DNA of 64,000 nt from Hydnum rufescens UP504. Lineage: Eukaryota > Basidiomycota > Agaricomycetes > Cantharellales > Hydnaceae. The stretch lies in assembly GCA_014904985.1 (NCBI GenBank), contig MU129077.1:62001-126000 (forward strand), in the 5' to 3' direction. The notes beneath the pieces were generated by a model that saw only the letters and a list, made by a program, of their open reading frames with translations, was not told where the DNA came from and searched no databases. The position numbers and the translations under genes were made by a program. Position 1 is the first letter of the stretch, and the number at the start of each line of letters is the position of its first letter. This document shows, piece after piece, positions 1-10,004 of this stretch.

Positions 1-1504
1 TCGGCTGGCCGATTGGATCATTCACGATGGCATTTATATCTGTGCCCATGAAGAACGATATGACAATCAAGATAGTGGTGCCTAATATACCGCTGATGCC
101 GATCGCTCCAACAATGGCCCATGGGACAGCGATTGCGGCATTCGTTCTGTGCAATTCCGAGCCCATATTAGAACAAAAGGCTCAAGGGAAAACGGAAAAG
201 TGGGGGCATACGCTTCCTCACTAATGTGTACACTTGAATCGAAGGAGCCTACATCCGCATGTGACACAATGGTTCAACTCGGGTCCTACTCGTCAAGAAC
301 CCATAAACGGAAAAGACGCACAGATGGTCCACACCGGTGATAAGAACGAAAGGATAAAAGCGTATCCATTCGGCCAACCATTCACTATTATGAGAGTTCA
401 GCTTTGCAACTTGGAAGGGTTGAACGAAGATGAAAGCGCACAGTTTGTAAAATTGCCCAGTGCGTACGAGGCACTGTTGTGGAACTCCTTCGGCGTCGCC
501 ACAGGCACAGCGATAATTACGGCCAGACAGAGTCTTAACGACGGGCTCATGTCAGGTATAATCTAAGGAAGGGAAAGTAGCGCACGACGAACGCGATGTT
601 AAGCACAACATAAAGACTCTGTAGTCGGGCCAAAACCGTTGTCCCTAGACTAGACGCAATGTCAGCTACTGTCGGGCGCCCTAACTTAAGACAGAACAAT
701 TAATACACACCTGCAAATCAGAGCGTGCGAAAACACGACAGCAACATACACAGCACTTGTTCGCCAGCAAAGTCAGATTGAGGCAGAAACAAAACTATAC
801 AGAAGACCCACAAAGTTTGCCCATTCGTAGGGGTAAATGATTGACCGGGCGACCCTATAGTCGCTGCCGCCATAATTTGCAGTGCTGCACCCCAATCAAT
901 TGAAGCGACCGCAGATATGGATCCAATGGTATTGGCATCTGAGGATTAGTGAGGATTAGACATTGATGCCATGGAATACTGGAGTGAAAGCGCACATCCG
1001 ACAACCCACGCAAGCACATTCTTGTACTGGGGAGAAGAGAGTGTATGGGTCCAGAAATAGAGCTGTACGCGAGATGGTCAATAGGGACGAAAGGAAGAGC
1101 GAGAAAGAACGTACCCCGCCAGATGTTGGCGCCGCACTTGCCAGCTCGGCCATACTCATGCCAATGCACAGTATGAATAATGAGGCAACGAACCAACCCC
1201 AAACCATAGCGCTAGGGCCTCCATTCCTGGGATCATGCAAGATAAGTGCAAGGAATGATAATATGGCAGAAAAGGGCGATAGAGCTCACGGCACGGCATA
1301 TATCAAGACAGAGGCTATCGAAGGAAACAAGCCGATGATCGAAAAAGCGATCCCAAACACCTCGAAGGCGGAGAAGGCGCGTTTAAACTCTTGCTTGTAG
1401 CCAAGTTTTGCGAGAATTTCCTCGTCTGGGGACAAGAAAATGGCGTTTTGCCGGCCAAGACGCTTGGGACCATTGGACCCTGTTAATCCTGCAGCACCAG
1501 ACAT
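1..1504 (-). CDS. APC-family amino acid/GABA permease, 3' part beyond window edge
   Basis: Plasma-membrane amino acid/polyamine/choline permease of the APC superfamily, closest in feel to fungal GABA (Uga4) or choline (Hnm1) carriers. Read on the minus strand, the N terminus contains LAKLGYKQEFKRAF and FSAFEVFGIAFSIIGL (around 1300-1450). Exons follow with GGPSAMVWGWFVASLF and MAELASAAPTSGG (1120-1230), YFWTHTLSSPQYKNVLAWVV (about 1000-1060) and TIGS...ASIDWGAALQIMAAATIG (860-930). Near 490-540 the frame reads LAVIIAVPVATPKEF, and the last visible part is FFMGTDINAIVNDPIGQP at the very edge. Introns are short with GTGAGC/GTACGT donors. I chose the Met at 1504 rather than the upstream Met at 1558 because the cytosolic N terminus of the family starts that way. 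The C-terminal membrane segments lie outside the window. The family call is firm, the substrate is not. Confidence 0.85.
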
Positions 1505-3309
1505 AGGGACTAAACCGGGAGTCGAGACTACAGAAATCACCGGGACGGCAAAGATCAAGGGGTGATTATCAGAGGGTAGAGAGGCGCGATATCGGGTAGG
1601 GAAGAAAGAATGACAGGATTATCATGTATATTGCCTTATCGCGGTGCCCATGTGCCCTCATGGTGTCACCGCCATTTCACTTCCATTAAGCGCGTCGGAT
1701 CCTAGACAGGAGCATTGGAAGTCGTCGTAGCGGATGTTCGCGACGGAATGCACAGTACAGTAAAGGGAATCCCTGTTGTTAAAAAGGTTATGCATCCCGC
1801 GTTGGGGTCGCCAGCTCTTGGACCGACGACTCAAATCTGATTCCGCACCACCACCTTCAACGCCATTTTCCAACATCACACTGGGAAAAGCCTGCATCGC
1901 CGGGGAGACATCAATTTCTGACTCTGAATCAATCAGAACGTGGACTGTTTTTGCTGTTCTTCATGCTTCTCATCGCCAAATATTAATACCGGGAGTACTA
2001 GTGCTACCTTCTTTTCTCATGCTTTCATAGCCCAGTATGAATCCAGGCTCATTAGTATGGCTCAGGATGCTATCAACAACAAGTCCTGGAATCCACCAGG
2101 GTCATCATAATTGTATTCTTCCTAGTCCAAAGGAACGATGACGGAGAGGGAGTAAGCCAGTCGGCTGAAGTTTTGTTTTCGGCGACTCGGTGGCACAACA
2201 GCCGAGGCGTTCGCTTGTCCAAATAAAGCGTCTATTTCCGCACCCACCCATCTTATTCTCGCGTAGTAGCTTAATCGTGGGAGCCGCAGTTGATTATCAG
2301 ATCTGCTGCCCCACGCAACGAGACTGGCGAGCGGCTCCTTCACACCCCCACCCAATTCTGCTAATAGAGCGAAGGGGCTCAACAATGCCAGACGATCAAA
2401 TGGAAACAACAGATTCCCCATCGCGCTTTTCAATCACCAGCTCTATCCCTACTGGTCCATATTTGTGGACGGGATGATGCTTGCAATTGGATGACGTAGT
2501 TTGGAGACCGCGACGAAAGAGGGACTATCTATTCCAACTGCTTAACTACATGGGGCAAGACCTGCCTTAACAACGTAAGCGACCCAGTACTGTACAAGAG
2601 ACCCACACTGCGGTCCCGCGTCCTCTGGAATATTCCCTTTCAAGACTATTTTGAGGGAAATTGTGAAAAACCATCCAGAACAGCGGCAGTCCGAGGAAAA
2701 CATGATGGGTAAAGAAAGCCTGCCTGAGGTTGACTTCAAGATTGCTTCGGCATTAAGCTCTTCACCACCACCCCACCACTTACAATTACAATGGGTGTCC
2801 CAGGGATTACGTTGGAAGAAAGAGCCACTGAACTCAATAGTGACCGGAGACGCCCAAAGAAGAGCTCTATGCGGAATGCAGCAGCACCAACCACAAATCA
2901 GGGAATCTATGAGATAATGGGAATCAACATTTAGGTTCATCGTCGCCGAAGAGGACAATCAATATGAAGGGGGGATAATCAGAAGGAGATGTCTCATTGA
3001 AATAATGGGGCGTTAATCCCTTCTCGAAGAGCTGAGTTTAAATTGTATCATCATACGATTGAAGTGATAGCAGAGGGTGCTAATGCGGACGAGGGCGAAG
3101 GAGGATAGAAAACGCACCATGAGAAGCAAACGTCGAGCAGAATTAGAACCTTATCACAAGCCTGGTCTGTACTTTGCGGGAACGAAGTAATGAAGGACAC
3201 ATCAGTGTGAGATTGCCTTATAAGAAAATTTGCGTCGGAGTGAGCCGGACTATACAGCTGCTCGGAAGCAAAGCAACTTCAATTCCTCAAGACTCACATC
3301 CTCAAGACC
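1505..3309. other. Intergenic region, no recognisable gene
   Basis: About 1.8 kb between the divergent permease and RPL4. Short open frames occur on both strands (for example 2542-2958 minus and 2190-2477 plus), but none carries a motif I recognise and they overlap one another. The part just upstream of 3310 must contain the RPL4 promoter and 5' UTR. I see no tRNA, rRNA or obvious repeat here. Confidence 0.5.
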
Positions 3310-4773
3310 ATGGCCTCGTAAGTTTGTTCATTATTCATAGTGTGAGTCCCGGTGTCTCACAACCATGCATAAAGCCGACCCACCGTCAGCGTGCATGCCG
3401 TAGGAGGCGGTAAGTTGTCTTTGAAATCGTTTTTAGACCCTCTTCGTGACTTTTTTTCGGGTACCACAGAGGCATCCGGTTCGCTAACTCTCCCAGCCGT
3501 CCTGACTGCCCCTATTCGCTTGGACGTCGTGCAGCAAGTGCACAGTACGTTTATTTATTGGCCCTTGATGAATGAACAATCATTGAATCGCAATATTTTT
3601 GTAGAGAGCATTGCCAAGAACAAGCGCCAACCATATGCTGTTAGCGAGAAGGCGGGTCACCAGACCAGTGCCGAATCCTGGGGAACCGGTCGTGCTGTCG
3701 CCCGTATCCTCGCGTTGGTGGTGCTGGCACCCACCGCTCTGGCCAAGTTGGTTTTTTGTATATTGCTGTCTCAATGTGTTCACCATTCCCCAACTTAGGC
3801 GCCTTCGGGAACATGTGCCGTGGTGGACGAATGTTCGCGCCCACCAAGACTTGGCGTAAATGGCACGTCAAGGTGAATCAAAATCAGCGTCGCTTCGCGA
3901 TTGTGTCCGCCCTTGCTGCGTCAGCGCTCCCCTCACTTGTTCTCGCCCGCGGCCATCGCATCGAGCAAGTCGATGAGGTGCCTCTCGTCGTATCCTCCGC
4001 GGTTGAAAAACTCACCAAGACTAAGGAAGCTGTCGGGCTCCTCAAAACCTTGGGTGCGCATGCGGATGTGGTGAAGGTCTCGAATTCGCGTAAACTTCGT
4101 GCCGGCAAGGGCAAGATGCGCAACCGCCGTCATCGTCAGCGCCGTGGTCCCTTGATCGTCTACGGCGAGGACCATGGAATCTCGAAAGCCTTCCGTAACT
4201 TGCCCGGTGTTGAGATCGTCAATGTCAGGCGATTGAATCTCCTTCAACTCGCCCCGGGTGGTCACCTTGGCCGATTCATTATCTGGACTGAGAGTGCATT
4301 TGCTTTACTTGATGATGTATATGGCACATTCGACAAGGCTGCTGTTCTTAAGCGCAACTACCTGTCAGTTCTACTTCACATTAGGGTTTTTTTGGATTAT
4401 TTTACTGACGAAGCGCAATAGTTTGCCAACGGCGAAGATTTCGAACCCTGACGTTACCCGTATCATCAACTCGGACGAAATCCAGTCAGTTCTGCGTCCG
4501 GCGAAGGATGTTGTTCTCAACGCTCGGGGTCGTACGAAGCGCAAGAATCCGTTGGTCAACAAGTCTGCGCTTTACCGCCTTAACCCGTACGCCAAGACTC
4601 TTCGTGTGACCGAGCTTGGTATGTCTACTATTTGTAGTGCAGTATGTGCAATGCTCATATCGTGACTTATCGTTCCAGCTCGCCAAAAGGCTGCTGCAGA
4701 TGCCAAGAAGAAGGGCGTCAAAAAGCCCAAAGCCGCTAGCGCGGCGTTTTTGGAAACACTCTTTGCTCCATGA
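3310..4773 (+). CDS. RPL4: 60S ribosomal protein L4 (uL4)
   Basis: Structural protein of the large cytosolic ribosomal subunit. I infer these coding exons: 3310-3317, 3375-3409, 3470-3544, 3605-3747, 3799-4363, 4422-4618 and 4679-4773. The start gives [14 protein letters not shown] after splicing. Downstream blocks include [80 protein letters not shown] and a basic Ala/Lys-rich tail ending ETLFAP-stop. All introns are 55-70 bases except one problem area. Near 3706 one C appears to be missing (ATCCTCGC where ATC CCT CGC would keep the RVGG...HRSGQ block in frame). The next intron, after CAA-G at 3747, lacks a canonical GT donor unless one G is also missing. Both look like single-base deletions in homopolymers. 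Identity is certain; whether the locus is intact depends on those two sites. Confidence 0.95.
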
Positions 4774-5074
4774 TTTCATCTGCTTATGTCTTCGCAAGTA
4801 TGTTTCCCCTTCCAATGACAGCTGTCAACCTCTTTTATGCGCGTATGGTAGCCATCTCTCAGCAATCACCACGTTTTTTACGCACTTAGTAACGGGTGTC
4901 TCCGGTACATTTGGGGCGAAATGACAATTACCCAAATCTATCTTGAGATCTTTGCGCGTCATCTGGGAGTGATCTTACTAGTGCTGGCATCGACGATTGG
5001 GCCTCGTTGAAGAAGCAAAGCCTGCATGAATCATGAGTGCTGAAACTGATACCCGATGCCATCCCCTTCACAAA

Positions 5075-7722
5075 ATGGCTCAATCTGAGGTCCTTAGCCT
5101 GCCGGCGATACAATTACCAGACTCCTGGCTTCGCGAAGCAAAACACTGTCTGAACTGGTCGTTCCAGAAAAATGCTTCAGGGGAAAGGTGAGCCTAACGT
5201 CCAGGGTATGAACAGGCTTGCTTTCTTGCTATTCCCACCTGGATTACGATCTTCCAGCAACTTGAAGTAATCCAGGCGGCACTGGAGCGGAGGGATGTCT
5301 TCGTTTTATGGCCCACCGGTAGCGGGAAATCGTTGTGCTATCAGGTCTGTTAATTTGCCTCTTGTCCAGGTCGTACCGTGTGTAATTATCGACGTCCAGC
5401 TGCCCGCCGTATACGAGTCCCTTCAATATGGGATTACCGTCATCATCAGCCCGTTGAGAACCCTCATCTTGGACCAATCTTTAAATCTGGCCCGTACTAA
5501 TGTTTATGTTATACGGTATGAAAGCCCCCCACCTTGGTTGAACACTGTATTCGACTGTACCTCGTCCCGCCTTCTTGTCCAGGTTGAGTGGCGACCAGTC
5601 CCTGGAAGAACGCCAGTTTATGTTGAATAAACTGTTTCAACTCACATCGTGCATGCTTTACGTGACCCCAGAAATGTTTTTCGGACGTTCTTGCCAAGAT
5701 GCCATTTCGAAGCTACGCATTAAGAAACGACTCTCCAGGTTTGTGGTCGATGAAGCTCATTGTATCCTTGAAGTGTGTGGGCCCTTCTTTCGGTTCTAGT
5801 GAATCCTTTCTGATCATCGATTCGTCCCCTTCTAGTTTGGAGAGTCTTTTAGGAAGCAGGTGGGTTGTTTCGTTACCGGAATTGGTAATGTCCTCTAAAT
5901 CTGGGATTGACTTTCGTATCATGCAGTACCAGAGACTTTCAGTGCTGAGGCAAACATATCCTGGTGCCCTATCATTCGATTCTTCGCAACAATGTAGAAT
6001 CGCTGATCTTTTATGATCCCATTGGTCACTCTGCAGATGTGCCAATCATGGCGTTAACAGCAACCGCTAACCCGAAAGTTATGAGAGAGACGATCAAGAC
6101 ACTTCACATCGAAAATTGTTTCGTCTCTCGGCAGCCCATGGACCGCTCAAACCTGCGTTACTCAGTACTGTGGAGGGCTCCAGGCCAGGGCTCAATCAAA
6201 TCAGTCTTTCCGATCATCTCTCGACATCAAGGACAGAGCGGGATTGTGTATTGCCATGGGACGGCCACTTGCACATGGTTGGCCAACAAACTCAAAGGTA
6301 GCCATTGACGCGCCCTTGTCGTCCGCCTTCTTTTTCTTATTTTCGGGGGCGGTATAGAACAGGACATTAAAGCCGAAGGTTTTCATGCATCCTTGGATCC
6401 TATTGATAGGCGCACAAGGTCTGCCTCATTCCATTTGTCCCTCTAAGATTTTTGACTCGATCGGTGGTGATAGATATGATCAGTGGCTTCGCGGAGAACT
6501 TCTGGTACTGGTGGCCACTGTGCGTAGCATCAGAACCACCATCATGATGAGGGTTTCCTGGTTACCTTTACTACAGGTCGCTCTTGGTATGGGTGTCGAT
6601 CACCCCTCCGGTGCGGGAACATCGTATTGCTGGCTTGATAAAATTTCTTTGACACTTCATGCTCAATACTAGTCCGGTTCATCATCCATTGGGACGTCCC
6701 CAAATCTCTTGATGCGTATATCCAAGAAACTGGCCGAGCGGGTCGGGACGGATTGATGGCGGAATGCGTCATGAGTGAGTTGGGACTCGTATTTTTTTTA
6801 AAAAACTGCCCCTAGCGTCGCTCAATGAATGATCATTTCTAGTGTACATGCCGCGACTTTGGAACGGAGTGGTCAATAAGTGTTTTATTAAATTTTTACA
6901 CCTTCCTGATGGTTCCTCTGTATTCGCTTCCATAGCTGTCTAACTGCGTGCGTTCGCTTTCACGAGACAATTCGCTGTCGACGGCTGAGCGAAGCCTCGC
7001 CGAGAAGCTGGCCGAGAAGCAAATCCGATGCGTGAACTCTTATGTCATGTCGAACCAATGTCGCCACCGGTATCTCCTCAATTACATGGGCGAGGAGGGT
7101 GCATATCACACATGCCGCCCCAAAGCCTGCGACACGTGCATACGGCCTCCTCACCCCATCGACATGAGCGTGAAGGCACGCAACCTCCTCCGCCTGCTGG
7201 GCAGCGCGATCGAGAAACTTCAGAATCCGGCAGGATTACTTCGCATTCAATACGTCACGGCTCGCAAACTAGCTAACATGTACCGAGGTGTGACCGAGTC
7301 CGACAAGGCGTTCAGTGACTTGAAATTGTTCGGGATCGGGTCGAAGCAGAACATAGCACTGGTCGATTTCTTTATCGCCAAGCTAATTGAGCTCGATATA
7401 TTGGCAGAGAAGCTGCGGCTCGTCCATCATGGCCGTGACAATGGGGTCATTTTCACCATCGAGGTGCACATGAAACTCTAAGCACTCGTCAGGATATCTT
7501 TGATTGATTGTGTCTCCTCCATTTCAGCCCGGCAAGCATGCAGACGACGTCATTGATCTTCGTCAAGACGTTTATATCGATTTCCCCCCACAGGTGCTCC
7601 GGGGAGGAGCGCAGAACAAACTGGTAAACTGGCCCGTAGAAGAACAGACCGTCGAATTGGAGTTGAGCGAAGAAAATGAGGAGATTATGGGGGACGGCGA
7701 TCGGGAATCGCCCGAGTTATAA
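5075..7722 (+). CDS. RecQ-family 3'-5' DNA helicase
   Basis: ATP-dependent DNA helicase for recombination and replication repair, nuclear. The start at 5075 gives a short N-terminal exon ([14 protein letters not shown]) with a GTGAGC donor at 5188. In order the exons show a Q-motif-like QLEVIQAAL, Walker [13 protein letters not shown] (about 5300-5340), [15 protein letters not shown] (5428-5475), [11 protein letters not shown] (5585-5620), DEAH box RFVVDEAHC (5740-5763), [12 protein letters not shown] (6047-6082), the C-terminal RecA lobe with [16 protein letters not shown] (6247-6295), [10 protein letters not shown] (6577-6606), [20 protein letters not shown] (6670-6735) and GRAGRDG, then the RecQ zinc domain [13 protein letters not shown]...CRPKACDTC (7060-7140) and an RQC/winged-helix region to about 7480. 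A final acidic exon ends at 7722. There are about ten short introns. The exon joins around 5765-5900 and after exon 1 do not close cleanly in frame, perhaps from the single-base errors seen elsewhere. Confidence 0.9.
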
Positions 7723-7783
7723 CGGATACGAGAATTTGTACATAGAAAAAGACTGATCAATCAGAAGGGTAGTGGACTAGAAT

Positions 7784-8152
7784 TCATTCTGAAGGATGTG
7801 GCAAGATTTTCGGTTTTCGCTTCTTGGCCATTCGAGGAACTTCAGTCACTTTGGGTGGAGAATTCGGATTCGGAGGCGCGTCCCACACTTCAAAATCAGG
7901 ATCGTCATCCCAGCCTGAAATAGCATACAGCATGCGAGTCTCGATCTCTGCCAGCTTGGCACGATCGACAATTGGAACGCTTCCGTGATAACGAGTAGAA
8001 GATCGCTTTGGACTAGCGTGGGGCTTTTGTGGACGGGTTCTTCTGACATTGGAGGACGTGGGTGCGGTGTACAGGGCGCTCAGGAATATGGTGAGGAGTA
8101 TGGCGAGGATTATACCGTATCGAGCAGAGTGCCGAAGACCAAGAGAAACCAT
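7784..8152 (-). CDS. Small single-pass membrane protein, unknown function
   Basis: Unrecognised 122-residue protein, convergent with the RecQ gene (their ends are 61 bases apart). I chose the Met at 8152 because it puts a short basic N terminus directly before one hydrophobic segment, YGIILAILLTIFLSALY (about residues 12-28). After it come a basic Arg/Lys/Pro/Ser-rich linker, a predicted helix (DRAKLAEIETRMLYAISGW), an acidic patch DDDPDFEVWD and a strongly basic tail AKKRKPKILPHPSE. An upstream Met at 8209 would add 19 residues. It could be a signal-anchored protein of the secretory pathway or a mitochondrial inner-membrane protein. The frame is uninterrupted and single-exon, but the call rests on composition only. 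Confidence 0.5.
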   Translation of the reverse strand: MVSLGLRHSARYGIILAILLTIFLSALYTAPTSSNVRRTRPQKPHASPKRSSTRYHGSVPIVDRAKLAEIETRMLYAISGWDDDPDFEVWDAPPNPNSPPKVTEVPRMAKKRKPKILPHPSE

Positions 8153-8209
8153 TGAAGAAGTGCCTCGACGAGAATCTGGACCACAGAAAATGGTGACATT
8201 GGGAAACAC

Positions 8210-8853
8210 ATCCTACAACATTGCTATTTGCACTAACGGATAGACACAGTTGAGAGAGAACCCGATGCAGGGAATTGAGAGTGCCACCACATGCGAGAAA
8301 ATTGGGGTCCGGGGAACCCAATCTGAGAATTCTGCGGTCTGCGGGATTGGTGCGGATTAGTGTGTGTGCAGTGAAAGGAAGTGGCTCACCATTCAGGCTT
8401 CAGACCCACGGTGGGTGATTTACTACTAAAAAGTACCCCACACCGCTTGTCGGTGCTTCGAAAAACTATCCTAGTGCCTTAAATTTCATATGGACCCCGG
8501 ACACCCTCATCGAGGGCCGAACATCCCCTCGATATGATTCCTAGACAGGAGAACATGGTGCCTCCAACCTTGCTTAAATCAGGTGCATGGAAACGAGGGT
8601 TATTTTGTTGAGGGCAGACAAGTAAAGTCATGAATGTCCGAACCAATCAGAGGCCAGGAAGTGGCAGGTTTATTACATAATTATGCTGGCAAGCAAGGCA
8701 ATTGCTGCAGCTGCCCGGCTTCTTGTGAAAGTCTGAACTAGAATACTGCATCCCTTGGTTGGTGTCAACAAAGAGAGGTATTGATTGCACAGTGCCTTTT
8801 CAATCACGTGACCACCGGATTACGGCAAATCGAGCCTCGGCAAAACCTGTGTC
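8210..8853. other. Intergenic region upstream of HNH copy A
   Basis: About 640 bases between the small minus-strand gene and the first HNH-protein copy. It should contain the promoter of both. I see no repeat, RNA gene or conserved frame. Confidence 0.4.
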
Positions 8854-9929
8854 ATGTCTCTAGAGCACTGGAGCCCATTTGCTTTCAACCTTCGCGATGG
8901 CCTCCCCTTCTCCTACTCCGAAAGCGCTATCTCTGAAATAGCCGGAACAGAGAGTGCTGTCTCTGAAATATCTGCAACAGAGGCATTTGTCACTAAGATA
9001 GACCAGCGAGACAGCTGTGGATGCATTGTCTGTGGTAACAATTTACCGGGCACCATTGACTATGCCCGCATCATCCCCAAAGTTGAGAAGAACACTGTGT
9101 GTCCATCATGTCCATCATGTCTTATTAGTACTGATTAAACTTACATAGTGGGAGGACATGCGCACGAGGCAATTCATTCCTGCGGCAGCTAGGTCCGTAA
9201 AGGACGAGGCGAGAAATGGGATCCTGTTGTGTAAAACTCATCATGCGGCATTCGACGTATTCCACTTTTACGTCCGCTGGGTGCCAGCGGCGCGTTAACC
9301 CCTCGCACTGTGCCCTTCATTCCTCACCATTTTTGACCATTTTATTATTCTCTAGGGCAGATGCTTTGTGCTCGTGAACCAATGTGGTCGCCCCTCATTA
9401 CAGCCGTTCCACGGTCGCGCCGTCCGGCTCTTTCCCCACAGTCGATACTTGCAGTTCCATGCGGCCTTTCTCATCCATGAGATGCGGGTCGGGATTTTGG
9501 CCCTTTGCTGGGGATCCTATACTCCCATTCCCTATCCCATGGCAGACATGGATTCAGGATGCTCCCGATGGGAGGCAACCCCCCGGCGATGACGACGATG
9601 CCGGTGATAGCAAGGGCGACGGCAAGCCGGATATGGGGAGTCTTGAGGCTAAGGGCACAAGAAAACATTTCCAGACAAATGTTATTCCTGCCTTGACCTC
9701 TCATACTGGATCTACCCCCATGGAAATGATGGAAACACTTTCTGCGAATACTGACCCTCGCCAAACCATAACCTTGACGAATCCATTCGCAAACCCTGCG
9801 GACCTGGAGGCCCTTAAACGCTCCTTTGCTGAACAACCTAACTTCAAAGCAGCAGCCGAATCTTGGGGGGGTACTGCAGAGGAGAACATCAAAAAGTGGC
9901 ACAGTCATGGGAGGGGCAATTTCAAGTGA
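8854..9929 (+). pseudogene. HNH-nuclease-domain protein, copy A (decayed)
   Basis: Left member of a tandem pair; compare the copy at 13140. The spliced frame shows SLEHWSPFAFNLRDGLPFSY, a CIVCG zinc-ligand pair, YARIIPK, then after an intron (about 9098-9147) EDMRTRQFIP and NGILLCKTHHAAFD, and after a second intron PSLQPFHGRAVRLFP and FHAAFLIHEMRV. The motif YAHIIP of copy B is YARIIP here, so the first histidine of the HNH site is replaced by Arg. Near 9488 the sequence is two bases shorter than copy B (GTCGGG against GTCCGTGG), shifting the frame. After the shift the C-terminal half still reads well (ITLTNPFANPADLEALKRSF, AEENIKKW) to the stop at 9929. Lost His plus frameshift suggests a pseudogene, although the frameshift alone could be sequence error. 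Such HNH genes are expanded in mushrooms; their role is unknown. Confidence 0.7.
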
Positions 9930-10004
9930 AAGTTGTGCTGCATGACCTGTTCCATGAACAAAACTACCATCATTTGTGCCTTTAAAAAGATCTATCACAC
10001 TGCC

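Noticed and set aside
2542..2958. 138-codon minus-strand Cys/Trp-rich frame
   Set aside because: Considered as a second permease fragment, but no transporter block could be found in any frame.
3884..4265. Two minus-strand frames of 79 and 110 codons
   Set aside because: Exact antisense of RPL4 exon 5, where codon bias keeps the opposite strand open.
5713..6045. 110-codon minus-strand frame
   Set aside because: Antisense to RecQ exons carrying the DEAH and TAT motifs.
9471..9998. 175-codon minus-strand frame
   Set aside because: Lies antisense to HNH copy A; the plus strand carries conserved motifs shared with copy B.
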